Positions 11,680 to 24,369 of a DNA stretch of 64,000 nucleotides are shown in pieces. Position numbers and translations under genes: made by a program. The notes under the pieces are model-generated. The model did no database searches. It had not been told where the DNA came from and saw only the letters and a list, made by a program, of their open reading frames with translations. Origin of the DNA: Owenia fusiformis (taxonomy: Eukaryota > Annelida > Polychaeta > Sabellida > Oweniidae); assembly GCA_903813345.2 (NCBI GenBank), contig CAIIXF020000009.1, positions 15,465,759 to 15,529,758 on the forward strand, in the 5' to 3' direction. Numbering within the stretch: position 1 is the stretch's first letter; each line of letters starts with the position of its first letter.

Positions 11680-12443
11680 GATGAGTTGTCCAGGGGATGA
11701 GTTGTCTAGGAGATGAGTTGTCCAGGGGATGAGTTGTCTAGGGATGAGTTATCCAGGGGATGAGTTGTCTAGGGGATGAGATATCCAGGGGATGAGTTGT
11801 CTAGGGGATGAGTCGTCCAGGGATGAATATATAAGCACTAGTGCCAAAAGGGAAAGGACCAAAAGTTGTAATGGAACTTAACAAGAAAAAGCAAACTCTA
11901 AGTGCATACCAGTTAAGAAAAACAAACCCCATATAGCCCAAAACCATGATCTAACGTGAAAAGAAACAATGTCTAATACCCCCTTTCCCCCACCATTCAA
12001 GAATCAATATCACAATCCAAGACCAGAAGACCAAGGGACATTTCATTCATACTGAAGTCATTACAATACATGTTGAAGAAAAAATTAGAAATTGATAGCC
12101 AATTGAAAGCCAATACTCATAACCTCAAAAATTGTTGTAGATACAAGTACTCATACAAGATAGAGCATTCAGTCTCAAATGATGTGGGATAGATAAAATC
12201 CAGTCTCCAAGTCCATAGGCATTTCAAAGGGTCAACATCCATTCACAAAAGCCGTCGCCATAATCCATAAAACACAATAATTCACAATGGTCATCAGGAG
12301 AAAACTATGGCTGGTTTCGATCCCTATTTCTCAACCATTAATGCCATAGCCGGGATCCACCTAAAAAGGTTAGTTGTCTAGGGGATGAGTTGTCTAGGGG
12401 ATGAGTCGTCAAGGGATGAGTTGTCTAGGGGATGAGTTGTCCG
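11680..12443 (+). repeat. 'gatgagttgtcc' array split by a dispersed repeat
   Basis: About nine copies of the 16-17-bp motif run from 11,684 to 11,826, and five more from 12,370 to 12,443. Between them lies a unit of about 545 bp beginning 'atatataagcactagtgcc'. A partial second copy of that unit is at about 55,300-55,470 with the same start, so the unit is a dispersed repeat that landed inside the array or carries array sequence at its ends. Confidence 0.65.
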
Positions 12444-13330
12444 TAAGCCGGCCAAAGTAGTTCAACTCTATAATGAATTCAAGGGACACTATAGTCTTCC
12501 TTTTAAACTTTAGTGGTTGGATGGAGACTTGTTTCCCCACCCCGTACACTAGTAAATTTGTAAATTTTAAATATTTGATTTAGGGAGGTATTTGCAATCC
12601 AACTCTGATGATGCAAGACTAGTCAGCCAAGACTAAATTATGAACTTATTATAATTCCATAGATATCATATTTAAACCTGTCAACACAATAATGGTATTA
12701 ATTGGCATGATATGTAGTCAGAGACGGTTTAAAAAGTTGTTTAGATTAATGATAGTATTAGGAAAAATCCTAACTCAAAGTTTTTGTTCTCTCGCAATCC
12801 AGAGCAAACCACTCGCCGGGCAAGCATTCTTTAAAAACGTGAAGTTTTCACCATGTTGAGCAGTTTTGAAAATTGTCCAATTTGAACCATCGCCTTGTAT
12901 ATTTCTGTAACTGCCCCCCCCCCCCCTTGACACTCGAGTGTAAGAATCCTTTCCACACTGTCAATGGTTTTACAAAATAGTTCATGTCAGGAAGGGGGAG
13001 GGGTGAGTGTGGAGAACAATCACTGACTGCGATTTGTATGATTGAACATTATACACTTATCATAAATTCGTAAAGAATAGTTTTAAAATAAACAGCTTGT
13101 TTTATGTTATGATTGGAGTGATGTATGCATAGAAGAATGACACTGGTTTTGAAATATCTTAATTATCCCATTGAATGAAGCCATCCGTCCCTCTGTCCAT
13201 TCCTAACTCATACTAGTGGACTGATTTGATTTAAAGGAGAAGTCTCGGTGTAGAACGTGTACACACTAATGGGAACGAATTTTACTCATTTCTATTTAGG
13301 AATGGATTCGTTCATATACTAGCGGGGCTT
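12444..13330. other. Unassigned sequence
   Basis: Nothing recognisable except a run of about 17 C at 12,907-12,926 and a G-rich segment near 12,993. Confidence 0.4.
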
Positions 13331-13339
13331 TAGAGCATT

Positions 13340-14655
13340 TACAAACGCACGAATTGTATTGTTTTAAGGCAACTTTTATGACATATAATGTATTATATAT
13401 TGCGCAGACTGCAAACAATGTACATGGTTGGCGAATTTGCATGCGCGTTCTTGATAATAAGAATTTTGACCAGCATGTATGTTATCTAAAAGAGCAGGCA
13501 AGAAAAGCTTTGTTTAAAGTTAAACAGCAATATAAAAAATTTAATGACATTCCAGTTAATCTTGCATTGCACCTTTTTGACTCTTTAGTTGAACCTATCC
13601 TTACTTATGCTTCAGAGGTGTGGATTAATGAAAAACATCTTAAGATAATAGAGACAATGCATTTATCTTTTCTTAAAAGTTTATTAGGTTGTTAAAAAAT
13701 CAACAGCAACACCAGCAGTCTATGGAGAATTAGGACGTTACCCATTAAAAATACGTTTTGAAATTAAGTTAATTAAATATTGACTTCGTTTAATTCATCT
13801 ATCACCTGGAAACATTCTTCATAAAACATATACGCATGATCGTGAAATGAGCCAACTGGGTTTTAAAGGCACTTGGTCAAACAAAATCACTGATATTTTG
13901 AAAAAAATGTGATTTATTCTCATATTGGGAAACTCAAAAGATCGATGATGATTATATTTTTATCAAGATGATAACAAAAAAACTGTATCAGAATTATAAG
14001 TCTCAGTGGCAGAAAGATATTTTCAGATATCCTGTTTTAAGAACTTTTAATAACATTTTAAAATGTCTTTGAAAGAGAGGGTTATTTGAATATACAAAAT
14101 AAAAATTACAGACAAGCAATAAGTAGATTTAGGCTTAGTTCACACAAATAACATATAGAAATTGGTCGTCATTTGAAGCCTAAGCCAAGACCTTTGGATG
14201 AACGTTTATGTAATATGTGTGGTATTTTAGAAGATGAACAACACTTTATCAAAAATACAACAGAAAGAAAACTTTTGTTTGACACCCTTACGCAATTTAA
14301 TTTTGTAGGAAGTCCTGACTTTATTTTCAAAAAGCTTTTGTCTCATAAAAATTCTTATGTAATTTTACATCTAGCATAGTTCATTTATCATTCATTCAAA
14401 AAACTGGATTAATATTGTAACAATGATACATCACACTGATGTTTTAAATTCTGTCATGTTGTATCTGTATTTTACAACTATCTCATATTTTTGTATTTTA
14501 CATTTTGTGATGCTGTAATTGTATTTTACAACTTTGTATATTTCCCATGAAGTAATTAGTTTAGTCTTAGTTTAATTTTGTATATTGTAGTTTGTAGTGA
14601 CTAATATGTCATTGCAATGACATCAGAGAGTCAATAAAAGATATATATAAAGGTT
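13340..14655 (+). pseudogene. 5'-truncated non-LTR retrotransposon, decayed reverse-transcriptase C-terminus
   Basis: The first frame (13,354-13,695) carries 'LHLFDSLVEPILTYASEVW' and 'HLSFLKSLLGC', hallmarks of the region after the reverse-transcriptase domain in CR1/L2-like LINEs. It then reaches a stop, and reading continues in other frames ('YGELGRYPLKIRFEIKLIKY', 'LIHLSPGN') through several stops and shifts. A later frame (14,173-14,379) has the zinc-knuckle-like 'ERLCNMCGILEDEQHF'. The copy ends after 'gagtcaataaaagatatata', the usual LINE 3' tail. It has no 5' half and no functional protein. The clade assignment is by general resemblance. Confidence 0.85.
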
Positions 14656-14984
14656 GAACTTAAAAATCAAACATTTTCTTTTTTAAACATAATAAATCTT
14701 TAAATCAAGAAAATAAAAATAAGATTGATGATTGAACTTTTCATAGTCAACTGCGACTGTGTCGATGCATGTTTATTTACTTAGCTAATTAGATATGTAA
14801 AATTGTTAATGGCCGCAACGGATAATACGTACATGTAAGCTGTTCGGATATGATTAATAACAAATCCCGGGCAGAATGTTATTCAACAATACCTGATCTT
14901 ATTAGTTATTATTCAATTTGGATAATAAATCTATTATCTCGTCGTATTGATGTTTATTATATAGTGTTTCTCGTTGTGACGTCA
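14656..14984. other. Unassigned AT-rich spacer
   Basis: AT-rich sequence between the LINE tail and the next repeat; no gene or structure is seen. Confidence 0.35.
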
Positions 14985-15612
14985 CCTCTCTGCTAAAGTA
15001 ACGATAGCTATTTACAGATTTAAATCATAATCAAATCAATTCACGTTCCAACATACGAACTATTGAAAATAGAGTAAGATTGATTTGTCATGTTTTTAAA
15101 ATCGTCTTACAATGCCAAAGGCGTAGCGATCGCACCATCGCACCCTCCCCCCCATAACCAATGAAAATATTCGAAGAAAAGAGCCTTAAAATGGTTTTTT
15201 ATTTGAAGCTTCTAGCTCAATTTTGAAGGAAGTTACATACAAGATTGATTTGTCATGTTTTTCAAATCGTCTTACAATGTCATAGGCGTAGCCAGGAGGG
15301 GGTTCGATGGTGCGATCGCACCCCCCCCCCCATAACCAATGAATATATGACCATGATGATAGAAGAAGAAAAGAGCCTTAAAATGCTTTTTATTTGAAGC
15401 TTCTAGCTCAATTTTGAAGGAAGTTACATACATTTTTTGTAAATTCGAAATAAATCTTACACGTTTTTTAATGATCTAATTATGTTATATATTCGTATTT
15501 TTCGTTTATTTTTCGTTTTTGGGTACCCGGCTTTTTGACCGGGTACCGGGTACCAAGTTTGAACCCAGCATGGAGGATTTACTATCCGGTACCCGGTTTT
15601 TTCTACAAACCC
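14985..15612. repeat. Inverted copy of the 8.6-9.6 kb repeat
   Basis: The order of marks ('ctctctgctaaagtaacg', the C-rich tract, 'gaagcttctagctcaatttt', 'accgggtaccgggtacc', 'gaacccagcatggaggattt') is the reverse complement of 8,600-9,000. The portion around 'aagattgatttgtcatgttt' is repeated twice inside, a partial tandem duplication of about 200 bp. Together with the 8.6-kb copy it brackets about 6 kb in inverted orientation. Confidence 0.7.
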
Positions 15613-15639
15613 TGGTTGGGTGAAAGATCATACATTTTG

Positions 15640-16240
15640 CAGTGGGCCAAATTCGGCTCTGGACCAAGTTTCAGATATTGCAAAAGTCAGTGCAAGGGCT
15701 AAGTGCTAATTTAAGTTCTCCTGACCTGAATTGTTGTGACTTTTTCTTCTGAAGCTATCTCAGGAGCAGAGTGTCAACCATTCCTCCATCAGATATTGCA
15801 AAACTTTGAGAAAGAATTGCTAATGGGCTGCTTTTTCTCCGCCTTAAGCCACAGATGAGCTGAGCTGAGTCATGAATGACATGGAGAGTTAGGCACATCT
15901 TTGTGTAAACACTTAACAGTCTATGTGACACCTGCCACACCTTCTTCCAATAGCTCCTATGCCCCTTGTACTGACTTTTGCAATGTTTTAAACTTGGTCC
16001 CGAGCTGATTTTGCCCCACTTTTCGAGAGTAATGATTATTTGGCCAACCATGAATCCCTGTGAATGAATAACATACCATTGCAAAGAGGGGAAGTGTGGT
16101 TTTGTGGTACATTGAATGAAAATGATGTCACCACTGTTTTCATGTTTTCTTCCAATAGCATCTGGCCCCGTGCACTGACTTTCGCGGTGTTTATTACTTG
16201 GTCCCAAGCTTATTTTGGCCCTCTTATATTCTATTGAGAT
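15640..16240. repeat. Three-copy imperfect repeat with a minus-strand open frame
   Basis: A segment containing 'ttggtccc' (rc ends with Gly-Pro-Ser) and 'actgactttygcratgtttt' occurs near 15,955-16,005 and 16,165-16,210, with a rougher copy at 15,655-15,700. The minus-strand frame repeats a 'GPS.K...SQ..G' pattern, so the 150-codon open frame at 15,755-16,207 reflects the duplication. No known protein family was recognised. Confidence 0.45.
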
Positions 16241-16340
16241 CAGGGCTATCTGGGGACCATAAGTAAGGGGGATGAAATCAGGTTTTCATTAGCCCAAGTT
16301 TGCACTCAACTCTCAAGGAGTTACTCAATTACTCTGAGTA

Positions 16341-16592
16341 CCTCTGTTTCTCTGTAAAGCAGAACTGGAAGACAATCCTCTGTTTCTCTGTAAAGCAGAA
16401 CTGGAAGACAATCCTCTGTTTCTCTGTAAAGCAGAACTGGAAGACAATCCTCTGTTTCTTTGTAAAGCAGAACTGGAAGACAATCCTCTGTTTCTCTGTA
16501 AAGCAGAACTGGAAGACAATCCTCTGTTTCTCTGTAAAGCAGAACTGGAAGACAATCCTCTGATTCTCTGTAAAGCAGAACTGGAAGACAAT
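16341..16592. repeat. Tandem repeat, seven near-perfect 36-bp units
   Basis: The unit starts 'cctctgtttctctgtaaagc' and ends 'gaagacaat'. Seven contiguous copies run head to tail, with only single-base changes in copies 4 and 7. Because 36 is a multiple of three, frames on both strands stay open across the array and look like 87-103-codon ORFs. I treat these as artefacts. There are no spacers, so it is not a CRISPR array. Confidence 0.9.
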
Positions 16593-17639
16593 GGCAACTT
16601 GCTCTTGTTTAGAATTTAATAACTTATTACTTATAAGCAATTATATCATAGGTGTATTACCTAAAACCCTCTTATAATCACAAATAAATTAGCAAAATTG
16701 AATAAAACCATGGATTTTCAGGAAATTCTGTTGACCAAGTCCATGTTAGTATCGAGTGGTTATTAGAGTACTTAATCATTAATGGTTAAGAGAGGTGTTT
16801 ATCATAAACTGACTATTTATTTGTAATATTATTGCATGAATATTGACATAAAAATTATATATGCCATTACTTATTTTAAAATTTCCCTCCTTTTTGGAAG
16901 TGAATTTCTGTTTTTTTTCAAGACATACCATATATAGGTGTCATGGCAACACAATTGCATGAACTACATCGCCGAAAATTCAATTCAATCAATTGATTTT
17001 AAATAAATTAATCTCAATTATACATGTATATCTTGGAGTGATGCATTAGCACGAAAATAAATTAGTGTATCATAATGCTAAAAAGTATACTATGACGATA
17101 AAAATTAAACTTAACTATTGGAAATCGTATGTACTATTTAGCAGCTTAGAGGCCCATGATGTGTTTATTCAGCGAGATAATCAAGACGATGTAATCAGTT
17201 CTGATATAGTTTATTTCGAAATTAGTGAGTGGGAGTTTTTGTGTCACCCTATAGCTTTATTATATTGCTTTAAGATTATAACTTGACCACAAAGGGCAAT
17301 TACCACAATAGAACTGATCAAAGTACTTATTGTTACCAATTATTTTTATGAATAAATGTTCACTCATCTTTTTACATGTATAAATCCTACTTTTTCTTTA
17401 TTTCATGTTTATTAAATCTGTTGTGAAAATAGGTACAAATATAAAATCAAGAAAACAGTGTTTTAACATGTCTGGAGTTCATTTCACAATTATATAAAAT
17501 AATATAAAGTCTGTTGTGGCATGTACCTTCTTTATGTTCTCAATTGAGCTGATACATATAGGACAGCACCCAACTCAGATACATAAAATATTTCCGTGGG
17601 TACTGGGCTCACATGGTATTGCTCAAAAAGAGAAAAGTG
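16593..17639. other. Unassigned sequence
   Basis: AT-rich; one 73-codon plus-strand open frame (17,065-17,286) with no recognisable features. No repeat structure is obvious. Confidence 0.35.
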
Positions 17640-18660
17640 AATGATGGCTAAAATGGCAGACAATAAATAAAAACGGGAATCCTATCGACCGAGGTCTTAA
17701 AACGTGCCACTATTGTGGCCTGACTGAGAGACAGATTGACAAATCAATGTTAGCTAAGATGGGTGAAAAAAACCAAGATTTAATTTTTTGGCAATTTTTT
17801 GTAACAAAATTATTTCATACAACTACTCTTTACATTGACATTGCTTTTTACAATGCAGGACACCTGAAATTATTTATTAAGCTACCAATGGTCCAAAAGT
17901 GAATTTGTGAGACAAAAATGACGGCCATTTTGAAAATAGGCGAGCTTTTGAACCAGGAGTCATAGGGAGGTTTTCTGTATTGATGTTGAACAAAAATCAC
18001 TTAAAAACGTGAATCCTATTGACAGAGGTTTTAAAACTGCCACTATTGTGGACGGACAGAGAGACAGATGGATAAATCAATTTTAATAAAAATGGCTGAA
18101 AATAAAAAAACGGATATAATGTTTTGGCAATTTTTTGTTACAAAATTATTTCATACAACTACTCTTCACATTGACATGGATTTTTACAATGCAGGACACC
18201 TGAAATTATTTAGAAAGCTACCAAATGGTCCAAAAGTAAATTTTGCGAGACAAAAATGGTGGCCATTATGAAAATAGGCGAGCTTTTGAACCAGGAGTCA
18301 TAAGGGAGTTTTCTGAATTGATGTTGAACAGAAATAGAGGTTTTAAAACGTGCCACTATTGTGGACTGACTGAGAGGCAGATTGTGAAATCAATGTTAAC
18401 TACGTAAGATGGCTGAAAAAAAAAAAATGGATATAATTTTTTTGCGATTTTTTGTCCATTTTGAAAATAGGCTTTTGAGCAGAACTTCTACTCCCATAGG
18501 ACATATCTGTTCAAAATTTGAAGAAAATTGGGCCAAAGGTATTTGAGTTGTTGCCTGGACGGACGGACGAACGAATGAACGAAATGTACAGGCAGACAGA
18601 TGGAGGCGTTCCCTATATCCCTCCGAACTTAGTTCGATGGGATTATAAACAAAACAAACA
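17640..18660 (+). repeat. Interspersed family copy with internal about 350-bp tandem units
   Basis: Two full units and one partial unit share 'gtgccactattgtgg', 'caaaattatttcatacaact' and 'ggcgagcttttgaaccagga', starting near 17,672, 18,016 and 18,331. The block ends with a gacggacgga-type stretch and 'ccgaacttagttcgatggga', the tail shared by the other family copies in this window. It lies downstream of the kinase B stop codon. Confidence 0.7.
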
Positions 18661-19006
18661 AGGATTTTCAAAATTTTAAATAAAACAGTACCACAACATC
18701 ATAACATTCAATGGATAAGATGAGTAGATTTATAGACTTCCTCATTCCATGTACAAGTATGGTCTAGGGTATTTACCTTATTATCCCAAAATCAGATAAA
18801 ATATAATATTAAATATATAAATTCAATACTCTCTTTTAGAGCAGAGATATTTGGCAAAATATTAGTTAGATCTTTGTACATTATGCATTGTTTGGCAAAA
18901 TATAATGCAAAAAAATGGCACAATATCATTGTATCAGATAAGAATACAATATTCTCAAATTCTCAATTGTCAAATTCCATTGCTATGCTTTAATTAACTG
19001 GGCCAA
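18661..19006. other. 3' flank of sphingosine kinase cassette B
   Basis: AT-rich sequence directly after the TGA on the minus strand, expected to hold the 3' untranslated region. I could not settle on a polyadenylation signal. Confidence 0.4.
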
Positions 19007-19657
19007 TCACATGTTATTTGTTTCCTTGTATCCTCCAATCACATTACAAATAGATGGCATCACCTGTCCTTGTACTGGACCATAATCAACCAGCTCCCCA
19101 TCAACACAGAGATACCCTTTCTTTGTTAGAGGCTCAAGTCTGAAAGCCTGGCACTTGATATATTCAATATGTGGATTCTCCAAGTATGTCCCATTATCCA
19201 CACTTATTTCTTTTAGAATATCTAACATGTGGAGTCTGTTGCCTGATGTTTTAATATAGAATATGTGTATGATGCCATCATCCAAAGACGCATGAGGAAT
19301 TCCATAAGTCATTTGGTTGAGGTGTGTTTGAAATAATGCACTGAATGAATATGTCTCAAATTCATAAGATTTCCAGCTGCTGGGGACTGGCTGGTCAATA
19401 GCAGGCAGGAGATCAAGGGGGATCATTCTGTGTGGTGTATCCCCAGCATCACACAAGACCACATCATCATTCAGGCTGATACCAGTGTCACTTGGGCTAC
19501 TGACAGCCTCTTTAGCACCAATGTCCTCCTCTTTAACAATGTGTTCGTTCTGATCATCAATAGCCTTGTTTTTATCATATGTGATTGTGTTTGATTCATC
19601 TTTATTAGATTGGTTTGGTCCTCTTTGGTCTCCCCCTCCTCCTTTGTTATCACTACC
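19007..19657 (-). CDS. Sphingosine kinase cassette B, last exon (block C5)
   Basis: The exon begins after the acceptor gctcccag in phase 0 and runs 216 codons to TGA. The first ~95 residues are a polar, acidic, low-complexity linker (Gly-rich GGGG, many Asp/Asn/Lys) of the sort that varies between sphingosine kinases. The rest matches the family closely: 'QPVPSSWKSYEFETYSFSAL', then DDGIIHIFYI, then the C5 block 'CQAFRLEPLTKKGYLCVDGE' and GPVQGQV. The VDGE motif holds the Glu that, in known structures, helps position the substrate. The family phosphorylates sphingosine to sphingosine-1-phosphate using ATP. Compared with cassette A the body is intact and the stop lies at nearly the same place, so this is not obviously a pseudogene. 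Confidence 0.9.
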   Translation of the reverse strand, partial: GSDNKGGGGDQRGPNQSNKDESNTITYDKNKAIDDQNEHIVKEEDIGAKEAVSSPSDTGISLNDDVVLCDAGDTPHRMIPLDLLPAIDQPVPSSWKSYEFETYSFSALFQTHLNQMTYGIPHASLDDGIIHIFYIKTSGNRLHMLDILKEISVDNGTYLENPHIEYIKCQAFRLEPLTKKGYLCVDGELVDYGPVQGQVMPSICNVIGGYKETNNM

Positions 19658-20517
19658 CTGGGAGCAAACAAAAGTAGATATTAAAAATATACACAAACTG
19701 TATGTTTTATCATTGAGCTTTCACATGGAAATGGGGTAGATGTCTTTCTAGAGATGCACTTAGAAAATGCAAAAAACATAATACTAGAGTAGCTCAGAGA
19801 GTTAACTTCAAGTCAGATGTTCAAACTTACATATAATGAAGTACAACAAAAATTCAAAACAATATTTAAGGAATATCAATATCACTGACATTAACATAAT
19901 CAATATCATTATATCCCAGTAGGCAAAATATAATTACGAAAAGTATTCTTAGAATTGAAATTGCATAAAAATAAGTAATGTATACTAAGGTGAGTAATGA
20001 CATTCATAAAAAAGTCAGACTTTCTTTTGCATCCCGCCATACTGTTAGTGAATAAAAACATGTGTGGCAGATATGGAGAAATGGGGGTAAACTTGAAATG
20101 AAGTAGCATTCAGATGGCCGTCTCATATCATGCAATATTCATGACACTTAAGCCTGATTATGAAGTCCAGATGTCATCTTGACGATCAATAATTTCTGAC
20201 TTAACAAACACCCATTGGCTTAGAAATATGCTTTCAAATAAAAGTCAATATGAAACAAACATCCAGTGGGCACAGAGAGTAACCATAATTAACACACCAG
20301 GGATCATACTTGATGGGTGTATTAGCAAGAAACCCTGTTACTCTGCACTCAAACTAGATTGTATTCAAAAATATACATTATACATTGTTTTATTGATTAC
20401 CATTATTCAGTGATAATTTTCAAATATTCAATTTAGGTCAATGCTACTCTAGTTTCTAGATATATAATCGTATTTTGGTGATATTAAAAAATGGTAAAAA
20501 GTTTTAAAGAAAATGTG
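19658..20517. other. 3' part of the last intron of cassette B
   Basis: Non-coding sequence between the exon and the large palindrome. No distinct element is seen. Confidence 0.4.
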
Positions 20518-23500
20518 ACCATAGACAGGTTCCAATTTCAGAATATCTCAAGGGAAAGACTTTTTGAGGCATTTTTTAGAAAAAGCAACAGACCTATTTT
20601 TTCTGGATCAGTTTTTCATGCTGATAAAGATATTAAAAGATGACAGCTCAGCGGGGTGGTCACGACACTGCATTTTAGCGTTTTTACCCCCCTAGGAAAT
20701 TATCTTAGGGGGTACTATAATATTAGTTCATAACTCAAAGGATATATAAACTATTGTTCTGAGTTCTACAGCATACATTGTTAGTACAGAGATGAATACT
20801 ATCCTAAAGTTATAGGTTGATATCTTTGTTGGTTTCGGAAAAATACAATTAATTAGAAAAAATATGCAATTTTTGTCATTTTTTTCTTGCTTATTTTATA
20901 TTTGTAGCTTCGAGCAAAATATGATAACTTTAACAGCTCAAAGTAGTATTCTAACAACATTCCCAAGCTATGTTTGATATTGTAATACATCTATTACAGT
21001 GATGAAGTACTATTTTGTAATTTTAATATGACTTTATAATGCCCTACCCCTGGTAAATAGAAGAAAGTTGGTGTGGTTTTCTTCTGGTTTTAACATTTTA
21101 TTGACTTCTTAGTTGAAGATACAATCAATTCTGTCAGTTAACCATGAGTAACTTTACAATGGTTAACTATTCCCATGAATAGAGGGTTGGGACCTCAAAA
21201 ATACCAGAACTGTTAAGTGGCATCCTTGGGCATCCCTCTTCAGAGCATTTTCCTTATACTTCGATGAAATCTGCAGGGGATACTATAAGACACCTATATA
21301 TCTAAGATACTAATGAAGATACTGAATTCAAATTTTCAGGATTTGGTCCTGGTATGATAGGTAATCTGTATGACAAAAATGACAAAAAGAAAAAACTCTG
21401 TTGCCATAGTAACAAGAATACCACACTATTTGTTTCCTAAGACATGTGTTTTAAGAGGTTTTGTCATTCTCTTCATATTTTTAATTCTAAATATGTCTAC
21501 AATGTGGGATGATTAGAATTATGGTAAAGTAATCTTTTCTATTGTTTGATTGTTCTCTAAAACAGAAGTTGCTAAGGCACATAGATATATAGATCATAGA
21601 AAAAATGTTGGGATGATCGCTCTATATGTCAGGAAATTAAAATAGAAACTGAAAAATGAGTTTCTTCCCACTGAATAGCAATTAATTTGGTAGACCATGG
21701 CTGACACACACAAGAGAAAACGTTTATCAGTTCTATGTCATTGTGTTGTTATTTTCTATTTATCGTGGTCTGGGACTTATAACATCTAATGCCGAGTCTT
21801 CTCAAACTGCAAAGGAAGGCAAGATTTTAATAATGAACATTCATATATCTCAACAAATATGGCCTAAGACAATGATGAGGAAACTCTGAGGGAAAATTAG
21901 ACGAAACATTAATGTGAGTGGTCCAAAAATAACACTTACATGTTTTGGAAAAGTTATGCTCTCGGGTGAATCAATGCTCATTTAAGGATAGTCTGAATCA
22001 GGTTAATTTTTTTAACTTAATTGTACCCCTCCCCGAAACCCCCAAATTTTGAGGAAATTGTCGAAAAGTGGCAAACAACATTCATTAAAGTTCAATATGG
22101 CTATTTCGCTTCTATGTCATAAAGATATGATATGATCTCAGGTCAATCAATAAATTTCACAAGTGACACTCTATCTTATGAAGAAAATACTATCGTATAT
22201 TTGAAGACATGTCAAAATTTGGTGGAAATAAATAAAATCCTGATTTGACCTGCAAATGTTCAGGTAAGTTATCACAAACAATTTCAGACAATTATATCTT
22301 TGATTATGACTATTTCCTAACCATGAAGACAGGTATACAGGGATAATAAAGTCAATCCGACTCGGAGATATTTACTAGCAATCAACCCATCAATATATTT
22401 TTTCAAAGTTGTTGACCTCATTTTCACCAAAAATGCAATCATTTTAACAATGTTTAATGCATTACTATTCTTTATTTTAATATATCAAATAGCTCTTGAA
22501 ATGAAAACTGAATTCCCCTAAGATTAGTGTTCCCCATGTTATTTCCCCTTTGAAAAAATTCATGCTATCCATTGGTTTCAGTTCATTTTGGTCATCCAAA
22601 TTCAGTGTCTTTAAAGTCCCTGGAGCAATCCACTTTTCCTCTTAGGAAATAGAACATGTCTCAAAGCATATTCTAATGCATTCAACAATATAATTAAAGG
22701 TTGCATCTTTTAGTACGGGAGCAAAGGTAATTCCGTGTCCTTTTTAGAGGCGAGCTAAGCGACATATATTTTTATGAACTATATGTGATACTTACCAAGA
22801 AAAATGATGTTGGCAATTCTGAATCCGCGACGGCGTTGCTATGGTAACCAAGTAAATGAGCCACGCCCACTTTTAGGGGGTCTTTTCAGTGTTTGGCCCT
22901 TATCTCCTTCATTATTGCCCAGATTTCGATGAAATTCACACCAAATGGAAGGTAATAGATAACGCACTCAAAATATATTAAGTTGGCAATTCTGAATTCG
23001 CGGCAGCGTTACTATGGTAACATTTAGTAAATATGCCACACCCACTTTTAGGGGCTCTTTTCGGCGTTTGGCCCATATCTTCATTATTGCTCAGATTTCG
23101 ATGAAATTTGCACCAAATGAAAGGTAATAGATGAAGCAATCATACAGTTCATGAAATATGCAAATAGGGTGATTTGCATCTTAATTATGACGTCATAACT
23201 GTTTGTTTTTGTGTATTTTATTTTAATCATGATGCATAAATCTGCGAAATTATTATTTTTAAAATGGTCAGTAATGCTTTTAACTAGTTAATTAATTTAT
23301 TTATTTTAGTTGAGTTTATTACATTCATACATGTATGGTCATAAAACATTAAATAAATGTAATGAAAGTGTCCAATTCATGCTGTTGCTATGGTAACAGC
23401 AAGTAGCAAAACGATCCGCTGTAAACAAGAGAATTCTTTAGGAAATGTTACATTTTGACCATTTGACTGACATGTATTCTTTTTAAAATTTGGTGACAGA

Positions 23501-23724
23501 AAATAACCTAATAACTATAGAAAATTATTTAATTTGGATTGTGTTATATTATGATGTCATAAGGGCAATTGTTAATCAGGGGCGCAACAAGCTCTCAGTC
23601 GGGGGGGGGGGGGGTGCTTTAGACACAATTTCTTTTAAAGATTTTGTTTAATTTTACAAAAATTGATGCAACTTCCTTCAAAACTGAGCTAGAAGCTTCG
23701 AGTCAAATGCATTTTAAAACTCTT

Positions 23725-24290
23725 CTTCTATCTAATGGTTCTATTTTTATTGGTTACAGGGGGTGCACTCATTACACCCCCTGGCTATGCCTATGTTAGC
23801 TATGGTAACCAGGTGAATATGCCGTCCCCATTTTTCAAGACTTTTCATAAGTTTTGCTTCTCTTTGTCACCATGATAGCTCTGGTGTAGATGAATTTTCA
23901 TCAAATGGAAGCTAAAGTTTGCTTTTCTTGCTGGGTTTCTTTACAGTGTTTGCTCCTTTCCCTTTGGTATTTGCGCTTAGATATTCATACTTGTAAAGAA
24001 ATGGAATTAGAATCAATCATAGTTTTCAGCTTTGACCTCATTTCATGGTGAATGTCAAAGGACAAGGTACCAATTTGGAATCATTTTGAGCAATTCTACC
24101 TTATTTCAAGAAAATAATCACAAAAGCAGCTATGATACCATAACGAGTATGCCAGTCAGTTAATCTACATTATCCATGCATTTTCTGATTCACCTTGCAT
24201 ATTCACCTGGTTACCATAGCAACATCATATTGGATTAACATAACCCCCCTCCCATAAACAATAAGATAGAACCATTAGATAGTTTTTGAG
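23725..24290. repeat. Inner palindrome in the loop of the large foldback element
   Basis: 'ctatctaatggttctatttt' and 'ggttacagggggt' on the left match 'cataaacaataagatagaac' and 'attagatag' on the right in inverted sense. Around them 'gctatggtaaccaggtgaat' and 'attcacctggttaccatagc' are reverse complements. This is a hairpin nested inside the bigger one. Confidence 0.7.
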
Positions 24291-24369
24291 TATATTGGAA
24301 GATGTCAGCACTGTCTCATTAGCACTTTATATTTCTTACAAAAGAAGATACTAGAATAGTAGATTTCTC

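Noticed and set aside
16341-16592. Possible CRISPR array (36-bp repeats)
   Set aside because: Units are contiguous without unique spacers and the genome is eukaryotic.
16300-16640. Overlapping 87-103-codon ORFs on both strands
   Set aside because: They are the 36-bp tandem array read in all open frames; there is no start context, domain or conservation.
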